The notes: generated by a model not told the origin, from the sequence alone. Positions 24,498 to 32,966 are shown, numbered from the stretch's first letter. The stretch: DNA of 64,000 nucleotides from Oscillospiraceae bacterium (GCA_021770845.1 JAETQF010000007.1:43628-107627), one strand, 5' to 3'. Translations and numbers: made by a program.

Positions 24498-25382
24498 TCA
24501 GCCCTTCACCGCGCCCATGGTGATGCCCTGGGTGAAATACTTCTGGAAGATCAGGAACACGATGATGATGGGCACAGACGCCAGCGCCGCGCCCGCCATC
24601 AGCAGGCCCATGTCAACGCTTCCCTCCGCCTGGAGGGTGGCAATGCCCAGGGGACTGGTGTAGTTGGCGTTGCTGGAGAGCATGATCAACTGCATGAAGT
24701 AGTCGTTCCAGGTATTGATAAAGGTAAAGATCGCCAGCGCGCCGATGCCCGGCTTGACCATGGGCAGCACCACGGTGCTGAAGGTCTTCAGCTCGCCGGC
24801 CCCGTCGATGCGGGCGGCCTCCAGAATCTCACCGGGGATCCCCTCGGAGAACTGCTTCATCAGGAACACGCCGAAGGGCCAGCCCACCGTGGGAATGATC
24901 ACCGCCCACAGGGTGTCATACAGGTTCAGCGCGGACATTTCCTTCAGCAGCGGGATCAGGATGACCTGCTTGGGCAGGGCCATGGCGCACACGATCAGGC
25001 CGAACAGGACGGCCCGGCCGCGGAAGCGCTTTTTCGCCAGGGCGTAGCCGGCCAGGGCTGCGGTGAGGCAGGTGAGGATCATAGCCATGATCGACATGAA
25101 AACCGTATTGATCAGCCAGCGGATGGCGGCGGGGCCAGTGGGGCCGTCAATGCCGAACAGGCTGAACAGGGCCGCGGTGCGCTTGTTAAAGAGATTTTCA
25201 AAGTTTTTGGCCACCCACTCGGTGGGCCACCATACCGGCTCCTGGTTGTAGATGTCGGCGGCGGGCTTGAATGCGCCGGTGATGATCCAATACAGGGGGA
25301 ACAGGAACAGCACAGCGAGAAGAATCAAAATGATGAAGGAAACGACTTTATAGGCCTTTGTCCGGCCGGAACTGATTTTCAT
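24498..25382 (-). CDS. ABC sugar transporter permease, MalG type
   Basis: A 294-residue inner-membrane permease with six predicted transmembrane helices. The EAA motif, which contacts the ATPase, is EAARIDGAGELKTFSTVVLPMVKPG. The N-terminus VVSFIILILLAVLFLFPLYWII and the C-terminal YFTQGITMGAVKG are typical of the family. It pairs with the permease just upstream. No ATPase gene is present in this operon, so a shared MsmX-like ATPase encoded elsewhere probably energises it. Confidence 0.95.
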   Translation of the reverse strand: MKISSGRTKAYKVVSFIILILLAVLFLFPLYWIITGAFKPAADIYNQEPVWWPTEWVAKNFENLFNKRTAALFSLFGIDGPTGPAAIRWLINTVFMSIMAMILTCLTAALAGYALAKKRFRGRAVLFGLIVCAMALPKQVILIPLLKEMSALNLYDTLWAVIIPTVGWPFGVFLMKQFSEGIPGEILEAARIDGAGELKTFSTVVLPMVKPGIGALAIFTFINTWNDYFMQLIMLSSNANYTSPLGIATLQAEGSVDMGLLMAGAALASVPIIIVFLIFQKYFTQGITMGAVKG

Positions 25383-25396
25383 TTCTCACACCCTCC

Positions 25397-26311
25397 TTAC
25401 TTCTCTTTGCCCAGCTTGAACTGGATGGCGGACAGAATGGCAATAAAGATGGCCAGCATCACGCCCATGGCGTTGGCGTAGCCGAAGTGTCCGGGCTGCT
25501 CCGTGAGCTTGAACGCGGTCTGGTAGATGTAATACATCACCGTGTTGGTACCCGATCCGCCGGAGGTCAGCAATTGGATCAGGGCAAAGCACTGGAAGGT
25601 GTTGATGGTGGTGATGACCAGGATATACAGGGTGGTGGGCATGATCTGGGGCCACTTGATGCGCCAGAATACCTGGAAGTTGGTGGCCCCGTCCACCTGG
25701 GCGGCCTCCACCAGGGTCTGATCCACATTGCCCAGGGCGGAGACATACAGCACGATGGGCTGGCCCACATAGGTGGTAAACATGATCAGGATGATGCACC
25801 AGATGGCAATGCCCGAGGTGCCCAGCCAGTTGATATTCTTTTCAATGATCCCCGCGCCCTTCAGGGCGGTGTTCAGGATGCCGTTGTAATTGTCCAGAAT
25901 CCACTTCCACACCACGGTGACCGCCACGGAGCCGGTAACCACGGGCAGATAGAAAATGCACCGGAACGCGGACAGCGCCGCGGAGTGCATTTTATAGATG
26001 ACGGAGGACACCCAAAGGGAAAAGAGGGTGACGGCGGGGACGGTAACCACCACCAGCACGAACGTGTTTTTCAGGGCGTCCAGAAATTTGGCATCCTGCC
26101 AGAGATTGACAAAATTGGTCAGGCCCACAAAGCCGGTCGCGGTCTTCGCGTTCAGGTTGGCGTCGGTAAAGCTCATTCCGATGCACAAAAACATGGGGAT
26201 AACGACGAACCCCACGAAGAAAACCAGACTGGGAAGCATGAACAGATAGCCGGAGATATTCTCCCGGCGCTGAAGGGTTCGGCTCATATCCCGCTTTGAT
26301 TGCTTTTCCAA
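25397..26311 (-). CDS. ABC sugar transporter permease, MalF type
   Basis: About 304 residues with six transmembrane helices, starting near ISGYLFMLPSLVFFVGFVVIP. The EAA motif is EAAQVDGATNFQVFWRIKWPQ. A TTG at 26,311 has AAAGGGG eight bases upstream; a GTG at 26,320 overlaps that site and is the alternative. A strong terminator (26,338-26,367) lies between this gene and that of the binding protein, so the permeases are probably made in smaller amounts. Confidence 0.95.
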   Translation of the reverse strand: MEKQSKRDMSRTLQRRENISGYLFMLPSLVFFVGFVVIPMFLCIGMSFTDANLNAKTATGFVGLTNFVNLWQDAKFLDALKNTFVLVVVTVPAVTLFSLWVSSVIYKMHSAALSAFRCIFYLPVVTGSVAVTVVWKWILDNYNGILNTALKGAGIIEKNINWLGTSGIAIWCIILIMFTTYVGQPIVLYVSALGNVDQTLVEAAQVDGATNFQVFWRIKWPQIMPTTLYILVITTINTFQCFALIQLLTSGGSGTNTVMYYIYQTAFKLTEQPGHFGYANAMGVMLAIFIAILSAIQFKLGKEK

Positions 26312-26331
26312 GGTAGGCACCCCTTTCTCTT

Positions 26332-26367
26332 AAAAAAGGCGCCCCATCCCCAAGGGGACGGGGCGCC
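26332..26367 (-). terminator. Strong intrinsic terminator between binding-protein and permease genes
   Basis: On the minus strand a 14-bp stem (GGCGCCCCGTCCCC with GGGGATGGGGCGCC, one G-U pair) is followed by TTTTTTA. Partial readthrough would set an excess of the binding protein over the permeases. Confidence 0.9.
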
Positions 26368-26402
26368 TGCAAACCACAACTGATCAAGCTGCGTCTCTTA
26401 AA

Positions 26403-27797
26403 TCAGCTTGCAGCCTCGACAACGGCGTTGGCCGCAGTGGTGCCCTTGGCGACGGCTTCCTCAACAGGAGTGCCAGCGCCGATATCCTGGAGCATCGTCC
26501 ACCACTCGGTACGGATGCCGGCCCAGCCGGGGATAACCTGGTAGTAATCGCCCATGCGCGGGAGCATAACCTCAAAGTACTCCTTGACCATGGCGTTGTC
26601 CGTGAAGGCGCTCAGATCGGAGGCGCCATCAGCGGCGGTGGAGCGGACGGGGAAGAAGCCATTGGGCACGCAGTCCACGGTGTGCTCGGAGTCGCACACC
26701 CACTTGATGAACTCCTTGGCAGCAGCGATACGGGACGCATCGCCCTTGTCAAAGATGCCGAAGCCCCAGATGCCGCCGCCCAGGCGGGAAGCGGAGCCGT
26801 CCTCGGTGGGCTGGCACATAAAGATGATGTCATCGCCGGTGACGGTCTTGCCCTCGCCGGTGTCGGCAGCGTTGGGGTTGAGCTGCTGGCCGGAGTTCCA
26901 GCAGAAGGCCATCTTCAGCACGCCCTGATAGAACTTGGCGATTTCGTCCGAGGCAGTGACGGAGGCGTCATAGGCGATGCCGTCCAAATCGTACAGGGTC
27001 TGGAACGCTTTGATGTTCTTGGCGTCGTCCCAGGTCAGCTTGGAGTGGTCGGCATTGGTGAAGGTGCCGCCGTACATATTGATGACAAGCTCACGGGTGC
27101 CCTGGTCGCCGCCCTGGCCGTTGCAGTAGACAACGCCCACGGTGTCACCAAAATGATCATACAGGGCGTTGACAGCCTTGATGAAGTTCTCGGTGGACCA
27201 GGTGCGGTTCTCGAGATCCACATACTGGAGGGCATCGGCGGCCTCAAAAGCCTGCTTGTTGATGGCCATGCAGTGGGCGGTCATGCACAGGGGATACTCG
27301 TACATCTTGCCCGCGTCATTCACACAGGCGTTCTGGGGGGCGGGGAGGAGCTCCTTTTTGTCGGTGTCGTCCAGCAGATCGGACAGATCCACCATGTGGT
27401 TGTTGGCGCCCCAGTTGGCAACCAGACGCTCGGGGCCTTCCAGAACCAGGTCGGGCTGATTGCCGGCGGTGATGGCGGTGTTGACCTTGTCGTCGCCGTT
27501 GGTGTAGTCCAGATACTCCACGGTGACCTTGATGCCGGTGTCGGCGGTAAAGGCGTCGGTGATGCTCTTGACGTTGGCTTCATCGCCCCAGTTGCCTACG
27601 GGGTAGGTCCAAAGGGTGATCTCCTCGGCCATCTCGGTGCCGGGCTCATCGGGGGTCTTGGTCTCCTCGGGGGCCTGGGACTCGGGAGCCTTGCTCTCGG
27701 GGGCCTTGGTGGGCTCGGTGCCGCCAGTACAAGCGGCCAGCGCCAGAACCATGCACAGCGCCAGAACCAGAGCCAGAGCCTTACGAATCGTCTTCAT
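26403..27797 (-). CDS. Sugar-binding lipoprotein of the ABC transporter (likely sialic acid or amino sugar)
   Basis: A 464-residue extracellular solute-binding protein of family 1. The lipobox is VLALAACTGG at residues 15-24, followed by a Lys/Pro/Glu/Ala-rich tether (KAPESKAPESQAPEETKT) that spans the wall. The body begins EEITLWTYPVGNWGDE. It is the first gene of the operon containing two permeases, nanA, nagB and nagA. The ligand is inferred from that context only. Confidence 0.93.
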   Translation of the reverse strand: MKTIRKALALVLALCMVLALAACTGGTEPTKAPESKAPESQAPEETKTPDEPGTEMAEEITLWTYPVGNWGDEANVKSITDAFTADTGIKVTVEYLDYTNGDDKVNTAITAGNQPDLVLEGPERLVANWGANNHMVDLSDLLDDTDKKELLPAPQNACVNDAGKMYEYPLCMTAHCMAINKQAFEAADALQYVDLENRTWSTENFIKAVNALYDHFGDTVGVVYCNGQGGDQGTRELVINMYGGTFTNADHSKLTWDDAKNIKAFQTLYDLDGIAYDASVTASDEIAKFYQGVLKMAFCWNSGQQLNPNAADTGEGKTVTGDDIIFMCQPTEDGSASRLGGGIWGFGIFDKGDASRIAAAKEFIKWVCDSEHTVDCVPNGFFPVRSTAADGASDLSAFTDNAMVKEYFEVMLPRMGDYYQVIPGWAGIRTEWWTMLQDIGAGTPVEEAVAKGTTAANAVVEAAS

Positions 27798-27858
27798 TCT
27801 GTGTTCCTCCTCATAATTAATAATTCTCCGCCTGCCAACACCGCAGGCTCTTGTTCAG

Positions 27859-27887
27859 ATTGTATAATCTTTCCTGCGGTTTGTCAA
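27859..27887 (-). promoter_or_regulatory. Promoter of the transporter-nanA-nagBA operon
   Basis: On the minus strand, TTGACA (27,887-27,882), 17 bp, TACAAT (27,864-27,859). Two palindromic GAAAAT...ATTTTC sites lie just upstream. Confidence 0.8.
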
Positions 27888-27895
27888 TACTATTT

Positions 27896-27937
27896 GAAAA
27901 TAATTTCGCAAATTTTCTTTTGCAGGAAAATATTTTC
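27896..27937. promoter_or_regulatory. Two palindromic operator candidates for the RpiR regulator
   Basis: GAAAATATTTTC at 27,926-27,937 is a perfect palindrome; GAAAATAATTTC at 27,896-27,907 is a near copy. The second is centred about 50 bp upstream of the predicted transcription start. A perfect copy of the same motif lies in the intergenic region at 30,102-30,114. Confidence 0.6.
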
Positions 27938-27945
27938 GCCCCGCC

Positions 27946-28800
27946 TCACAGATGCTTGTCCGCCAGGGCGTCCGCCACCTGCTTGCGCCGCTCCCGGCAG
28001 GTCTCCATGTCCCGGCGGCACACCTCGTTGAACAGCACGTCGATGAGGTAGAGCTGGCCCATCCGGGCGGCCACCGAGCCCATCTGGAGTGGGCCCTCCC
28101 GGGCGCCGCACTCCAGCACCACGTCGGCGCAGGCCGCGCCGGGGGACTTGGGGAAGCGGGTGATGAGGATGGTCTTGGCCCCCCGCTCCTGGACGATCTT
28201 CATCACGTCCACCACGTCCCGGGTGGAGCCGGAATAGGAGAAGTACACCACCACGTCCCGCTCGGTGAGCAGGGCGCAGCGGATGGCCTGGAAGTGGGAG
28301 TCCTCCACGGCGTAGAAGTTGGGCAGGGCGGTGGAGAACAGGTGGGCCGCCTCCTGGGCCAGCACCATGGAGCCGCCCAGCCCCATGCACAGCACCCGGT
28401 CGGCGGACAGGATCAGATCCGCTGCCCGGGTCACCGCCCCGGGGTTGATGAGGGACAGGGTTTGGGTGATGGCGTCCACATCGGCGGCGTAGATCTTCTG
28501 GCACATATCGCCCAGGCTGTCCTCGGCCTGGATCTCGCCATACAGGGGGCTCATGGGCCGCTGGGCGGAGCCGGAGCCCGCCACCGCCAGCTTGAAGGCG
28601 CTGTAGCCCTTGTAGCCCAGGCGGCGGCAGAAGCGGGAGACGGTGGCCTCCGCCACGTCCGCCACCTCCGCCATCTCGGAGATGGACATATACTGGCACT
28701 CCTGACGCTGGAGGAGCATATAGTCCGCGATCTTCTTCTCCGCGCTGGTGAGCTGGTAATATTCCCGGTTGATTCTGGTGAATACGTCGCCGTAAGGCAT
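27946..28800 (-). CDS. RpiR-family transcriptional regulator (NanR-like)
   Basis: A 284-residue regulator. The N-terminal helix-turn-helix includes MAEVADVAEATVSRFCRRLGYKG (in parts: VADVAEATVSRFCRR, LGYKGYSAFK), and the C-terminal half is a SIS sugar-phosphate-binding domain with MGLGGSMVLAQEAAHLF and VVYFSYSGSTRDVV. RpiR proteins sense phosphosugars, and several regulate sialic acid genes. It is co-transcribed with the AGE-family epimerase (10-bp gap) and lies directly before the transporter operon promoter. Confidence 0.92.
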   Translation of the reverse strand: MPYGDVFTRINREYYQLTSAEKKIADYMLLQRQECQYMSISEMAEVADVAEATVSRFCRRLGYKGYSAFKLAVAGSGSAQRPMSPLYGEIQAEDSLGDMCQKIYAADVDAITQTLSLINPGAVTRAADLILSADRVLCMGLGGSMVLAQEAAHLFSTALPNFYAVEDSHFQAIRCALLTERDVVVYFSYSGSTRDVVDVMKIVQERGAKTILITRFPKSPGAACADVVLECGAREGPLQMGSVAARMGQLYLIDVLFNEVCRRDMETCRERRKQVADALADKHL

Positions 28801-28810
28801 ACCGGCCCCC

Positions 28811-30016
28811 TTACTGCCCGTTCAGCAGCCCGTCCATCATCCGCTCGCACATACTGAGCATCCGGGGCAGATGGAAGGGGCCCTTGAACGTGCTCCCCTT
28901 GCACGGGGGTTGGGTGGGCTTCCCGTCCCGGCGCAGATAACCGTACCACTCGCCGTATTCCGGGTCGGAGAAGTACTGCTTGCAATAGTCCAGCGTTTTC
29001 TCGAACCAATCCAGGTATTTTTCCTCCCCGGTGTCCCGGTAGAGCATCAGGCTGGCGATGAGGATCTCGTCGTGGGGCCACCACAGCTTCATGTCGTGCT
29101 CATACGCCTCGGGGGGCCTGCCCAGGCAGTCCACAAAGTACAGCAGGCCGCCGTACTCCTTGTCCCAGCCCAGGTCGATGGCCCAGTCGAAGATCTGGGC
29201 GGCCTTCTTCACCAGCTCCTGGTCGCCGGTGCGCTGGGCGTGCTCCAGCAGGAACCACACGCCCTCGATGTCGTGGCCGGGGTTGACGACGCGGCCCTCG
29301 GTGTAGTTGAGCCGGGCCTCGCCGTCCGGGCCCACGTTCTCCAGCACGCACTTCAGCTCGGGGTGCACGTGGTATTTGAAGATCTCGTCCACGCACTGCT
29401 GGGCCCGCTGCTCGTAGAGCTCCCTGCGCTCCGGGTCAACCCGCAGCAGGGTGCCGGTGACGTTCAGGATGATCATGGGGGTGCCGAAGGCCCGGCCGGT
29501 GCGGGTCTCGGGGATGGTCTTGGGGCCCAGGCCGGTGGGATCCTTCATGCCGTGGTTCAGATCCCAGTAGAGGTCGTAGGCCCGGCGGGCCCGCTCCAGG
29601 TGCTCCTCCCCGCCGGCCACGCCGTAGTACTCCGCGTTGGCCAGGGCGTAGAACGCCTCGGAGAAGCAGTAGCGCCGCTGGCGCAGGGGCTTGCCGTCCT
29701 CGGTGACGGTGAAGTACAGCCGCCCCCCGGCCTCATGGTTGATGCAGTGCTCCTCCAGGAAGTCCAGGCAGCTCTTGCTGGCGGCCAGCCACTCGTCCTT
29801 GGGCCCGTAGAGGTGGCACAGGTAGGCGAAGATCCAGCCGCAGCGCCCCTGCATCCACACGCTCTTGTCAGTGGAGAACACCTTGCCCTCCCGATCCAGG
29901 CAGGTATACACCCCGCCGTGCACCGGATCCATGCCGTTCTTCAGCCAGAACGCCACGCAGCGATCCAGCTCCTCCCTGAGCCACTGCTGATGGCCCTGCA
30001 TACGTTTCACATCCAT
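28811..30016 (-). CDS. AGE-family N-acylglucosamine 2-epimerase
   Basis: About 401 residues with the (alpha/alpha)6-barrel pattern of the family: VWMQGRCGWIFAYL, RQRRYCFSEAFYALANAEYY, the catalytic His region NPGHDIEGVWFLLEHAQ, and KLWWPHDEILIASLM. Family members interconvert GlcNAc and ManNAc, or act on unmodified or disaccharide sugars. Next to nanA and a ROK-like kinase, the ManNAc-to-GlcNAc reaction is the best reading. The ATG at 30,016 follows AAAGGTGG. Confidence 0.9.
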   Translation of the reverse strand: MDVKRMQGHQQWLREELDRCVAFWLKNGMDPVHGGVYTCLDREGKVFSTDKSVWMQGRCGWIFAYLCHLYGPKDEWLAASKSCLDFLEEHCINHEAGGRLYFTVTEDGKPLRQRRYCFSEAFYALANAEYYGVAGGEEHLERARRAYDLYWDLNHGMKDPTGLGPKTIPETRTGRAFGTPMIILNVTGTLLRVDPERRELYEQRAQQCVDEIFKYHVHPELKCVLENVGPDGEARLNYTEGRVVNPGHDIEGVWFLLEHAQRTGDQELVKKAAQIFDWAIDLGWDKEYGGLLYFVDCLGRPPEAYEHDMKLWWPHDEILIASLMLYRDTGEEKYLDWFEKTLDYCKQYFSDPEYGEWYGYLRRDGKPTQPPCKGSTFKGPFHLPRMLSMCERMMDGLLNGQ

Positions 30017-30062
30017 AACGCGTTCCACCTTTCTGAAAATCAGTTTCGCTTAAACTACCCTT

Positions 30063-30114
30063 ATGATACCCGCCCGGAGGGGCCGCGTCAAGGGTGTGGA
30101 CGAAAATAATTTTC
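30063..30114 (-). promoter_or_regulatory. Promoter of the epimerase-RpiR transcript with palindromic operator
   Basis: On the minus strand, TTGACG (30,091-30,086), 17 bp, TATCAT (30,068-30,063). GAAAATAATTTTC (30,102-30,114), a perfect 13-base palindrome, lies about 11 bp upstream of the -35, centred near -52. The remainder of the 30,017-30,280 gap also has to hold the ROK-like gene's promoter; TTGACT at 30,132 is a possible -35, but no convincing -10 was seen. Confidence 0.65.
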
Positions 30115-30280
30115 ATTTCGCTCAAAAAATGCTTGACTTTTTGCGGAAAACTGATAGGCTTACAGTATGGATACTGGGCGTTTTTTGGCTACTGTCACAA
30201 AAAACGGGAAATTTCTTCCGTCCAGCCCGCATTTTGCCCGCATCCGTTACTTCTATGGATTGAAATGGAGGACGACTGTC

Positions 30281-31663
30281 ATGAATCATCTCGGCATCGA
30301 AGTATCTGTGAAAAATGTCCCGGAGCTGGATCCCGGCTTCATCCCGCTGGCCCAGTTCAACCGCGCCTTCCTGGCCGGGGCGGACAAGCCCCTGGACGTG
30401 GCCGTGGAACGCTCCAACGGCCAGGTGGCCGTGTGGCACGTGAACATACACGGCACCCCGGACATGGCCGCCGCTGACGAGTACTATGTGGAGCGGGTCA
30501 TCAAAACCATGCTGTGGATGTACGGCGGCTTCCGGGTGTACATCGCCGGCAGCCCGGAGCTGGCGGACAAAATGAACGTCCACTATTCCGCCGCCGGCCG
30601 TCAGGCTTTCGACTGGGACTACATGGCCAATGTGTTCGAGCACCCCTTCGAGATCGTCTCCTGCGACAAGGTGCCCGCGGAGAGCAGCGACCCCAAGGCC
30701 ATCGGCCGCCACCTGGACGGCTGCCGCATCGGCTTTGACGCCGGCGGCTCCGACCGGAAGGTGTCCGCCGTCATCGACGGCGAGCCCGTGTTCTCCGAGG
30801 AGGTGGTGTGGTTCCCCAAGATCAACTCCGACCCCGACTACCACTACGACGGCATCGTGGCCGCCCTGAAGTCCGCCGCAGAGCATATGCCCCGGGTGGA
30901 CGCCGTGGGCGTGTCCTCCGCCGGCGTGTACATCGACAACCGCACCATGAACGCCTCCCTGTTCCTCCAGGTGCCCAAGGATCTCTTTGACGCCAAGGTG
31001 AAGGACATCTACATCCGGGCCATCACCGACACCTTCGGCGACGTGCCCTACATCGTGGCCAACGACGGCGACGTGTCCGCCCTGGCGGGGGCCATGAACC
31101 TGGGCGAGAACAACGTGCTGGGCATCGCCATGGGCACCAGCGAGGCGGTGGGCTACGTGGACGCCCAGGGCCGGGTCACCGGCTGGCTCAACGAGCTGGC
31201 CTTTGTGCCGGTGGACGCCAACCCCGACGCCATGCGGGACGAGTGGAGCGGCGACATCGGCTGCGGCGTGAAGTACTTCTCCCAGGACGGCGTCATCAAG
31301 CTGGCCCCCCGGGCGGGCATCGAGCTGGACGAGTCCCTCTCCCCCGCGGAGAAGCTGAAGGTGGTGCAGAAGCTGCTGGACGAGGGCAGCCCCGCCGCCG
31401 AGAAGGTCTACCAGTCCATCGGCGTGTATCTGGGCCACTCCCTGGCCCTGTACCACGGCTACTACGGCTTCAAATACGCCCAGCTCCAGGGCCGGGTGAT
31501 GTCCGGCCGGGGCGGCGACATCATCCTGGACACCGCCAAGGCGGTGCTGGCCGACGAGTACCCCGAGGCGGCCAAGGCCATCGACGCCTCCCTGCCCGAC
31601 GAGAAGGCCCGCCGGGTGGGCCAGTCCGTGGCCGCCGCCTCCCTGCCCGAGCTGAGAAAATAA
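30281..31663 (+). CDS. ROK-like sugar kinase (candidate GlcNAc or ManNAc kinase)
   Basis: A 460-residue protein of the actin/hexokinase fold. The phosphate-1 motif is IGFDAGGSDRKVSAVIDGE at about residue 150, a later acidic/adenosine block is IVANDGDVSALAGA, and GIAMGTSEAVGYVD follows. The typical ROK zinc signature CxCGxxGC is not seen; WSGDIGCGVKYF stands in that area. An N-terminal region of about 145 residues is unlike ordinary ROK kinases. In context it would phosphorylate the amino sugar released by NanA and the epimerase. The ATG at 30,281 follows GGAGG. Confidence 0.75.
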   Translation: MNHLGIEVSVKNVPELDPGFIPLAQFNRAFLAGADKPLDVAVERSNGQVAVWHVNIHGTPDMAAADEYYVERVIKTMLWMYGGFRVYIAGSPELADKMNVHYSAAGRQAFDWDYMANVFEHPFEIVSCDKVPAESSDPKAIGRHLDGCRIGFDAGGSDRKVSAVIDGEPVFSEEVVWFPKINSDPDYHYDGIVAALKSAAEHMPRVDAVGVSSAGVYIDNRTMNASLFLQVPKDLFDAKVKDIYIRAITDTFGDVPYIVANDGDVSALAGAMNLGENNVLGIAMGTSEAVGYVDAQGRVTGWLNELAFVPVDANPDAMRDEWSGDIGCGVKYFSQDGVIKLAPRAGIELDESLSPAEKLKVVQKLLDEGSPAAEKVYQSIGVYLGHSLALYHGYYGFKYAQLQGRVMSGRGGDIILDTAKAVLADEYPEAAKAIDASLPDEKARRVGQSVAAASLPELRK

Positions 31664-31667
31664 ACCG

Positions 31668-31740
31668 CAGGGGCCGGTGTCCCCACCGGCCCTGGGTAAC
31701 GCTGATTGGCAAGGCCGATGAGGACATCGGCCCCTACACA
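31668..31740. repeat. Two adjacent hairpins, resembling an intergenic repeat element
   Basis: CAGGGGCCGGTG / CACCGGCCCTG (31,668-31,694) and GGCCGATG-agga-CATCGGCC (31,713-31,732), ending in CCCCTACACA. The CCCCTACA terminus is shared with the element at 55,786-55,863. No T-run follows either hairpin, so they are not ordinary terminators. Confidence 0.5.
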
Positions 31741-31765
31741 TTCTGTTATCTGTGAGGTCTTTACC

Positions 31766-32419
31766 ATGAAAAAGCACATTCTCTGCCTGGGCGACTCCAA
31801 CACCCACGGCTACTGCGCCGACCCTGCCGACTGCGCCGACGGCGGCATCCGCTTCAACGAGGACGAGCGGTGGACCTGCCGCCTCCAGGCCGCCCTGGGC
31901 CCGGACTATCTGGTGACGGAGGAGGGCCTGTCCGGCCGCACCACCGTGTTCCCCGATCCCCTCCACGAGACCATGGACGCGCTGACGGTGCTCTACTCCC
32001 TGCTGAAAAGCCATGAGGTCATCGACCTGCTGATCATCATGCTGGGCACCAACGACGTGAAGGAGCGGTTCGGGGCCAACGCCCCCTGTGTGGCCATCGG
32101 CATGGAGCGGCTGGTGCGCAAGGCCCAGAGCGTGGACTGCTGGGGGGAGCACGCCCCCAACATCCTGGTGGTGTGCCCGCCGTGCATCCTGCCGGAGATG
32201 GAGGGCTCGGACAACGGCCTGGCCATGGGCAAGGGCTGCATTGAGAAGTCCCGGGAACTGCCCCCCTACCTGAAGGCCCACGTGGCCCTCACCGGGGCCC
32301 ACTACGTGGAGGCGCTGGACTGCGAGTTCAACCATGTGGACGGGATGCACCTGACGAGGAAGGGCCACGCCCAGCTGGCGGACAAGCTGGCGGCGCTGGT
32401 GCCCACGCTGATTCCCTGA
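31766..32419 (+). CDS. SGNH/GDSL-family hydrolase
   Basis: A 217-residue cytoplasmic esterase-like protein. The block I Ser lies in LCLGDSNTHGY, the block III Asn in IMLGTNDVKERFG, and the block V Asp/His in VDGMHLTRKGH. Many such proteins are arylesterases or sugar O-deacetylases. Lying 102 bp after the ROK-like kinase in an amino-sugar locus, it could remove O-acetyl groups from sialic acid; that is inferred from context only. The start at 31,766 follows GAGG. Confidence 0.9.
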   Translation: MKKHILCLGDSNTHGYCADPADCADGGIRFNEDERWTCRLQAALGPDYLVTEEGLSGRTTVFPDPLHETMDALTVLYSLLKSHEVIDLLIIMLGTNDVKERFGANAPCVAIGMERLVRKAQSVDCWGEHAPNILVVCPPCILPEMEGSDNGLAMGKGCIEKSRELPPYLKAHVALTGAHYVEALDCEFNHVDGMHLTRKGHAQLADKLAALVPTLIP

Positions 32420-32487
32420 AAAACCCCGGCACCCGCCGGGAGGTGGACGCTTCCCGGCGGGTGTCCTGTTTAGAAAGGAGTTTTGAG

Positions 32488-32949
32488 ATGAAAAAAGCAC
32501 TGCCGCTGTTTGGCCTGGGCGTTGTCCCGCTGATCCCCGGCCTCCTGCTGATGTGGGCGATCCCGACTCTGCCGTCCGCAGTTGTGTCCCTTCTTCCGGT
32601 TCTATCGGTGCTCTTTCTCCTCGTCTGGGGGCTCGCCGCATACAAATTGTGCGACCCCTCCGGGGGGATTCTGCGGCAGGCCCTTCCGCTGTGCGCCTTT
32701 GGCCTCCTCATGCTCCTCCTCACCCTCATCCAGGAGCTGGCTGTGGGACACTACTGGGAGGGCCCCCTGGGGCTGCTTCCCCAGGCGTTTTTCCTCCCCT
32801 GGTACGCCTTGGCCTCCGCCGCGGCCTCCCTTCTGTCCGCCGCCGTGACCGGGCCCCTGCCCGTCTCCACCTGGGGCTGCTCCGCCGCCATCCTCCTCGC
32901 CCTGTTCGCCGCCGCCTGTGCCGGTTTCCTGGCGAGGCGGCGCGGATAA
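32488..32949 (+). CDS. Small membrane protein of unknown function
   Basis: A 153-residue protein with about five hydrophobic helices (LFGLGVVPLIPGLLLMWAIP, VVSLLPVLSVLFLLVWGLAA, LCAFGLLMLLLTLIQELAV, then two more). No family was recognised. The ATG at 32,488 follows AAAGGAG at a normal distance, which supports it as a real gene. An inverted repeat (CACCCGCCGGG / CCCGGCGGGTG, 32,429-32,464) separates it from the SGNH gene, so it may be transcribed separately or by readthrough. Confidence 0.7.
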   Translation: MKKALPLFGLGVVPLIPGLLLMWAIPTLPSAVVSLLPVLSVLFLLVWGLAAYKLCDPSGGILRQALPLCAFGLLMLLLTLIQELAVGHYWEGPLGLLPQAFFLPWYALASAAASLLSAAVTGPLPVSTWGCSAAILLALFAAACAGFLARRRG

Positions 32950-32966
32950 CCTCCACAAATAGAAAC

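Noticed and set aside
30094..30477. A plus-strand open frame ahead of and overlapping the ROK-like kinase gene
   Set aside because: It spans the promoter/operator region, lacks a ribosome site, and its later part is an out-of-frame reading of the kinase gene.
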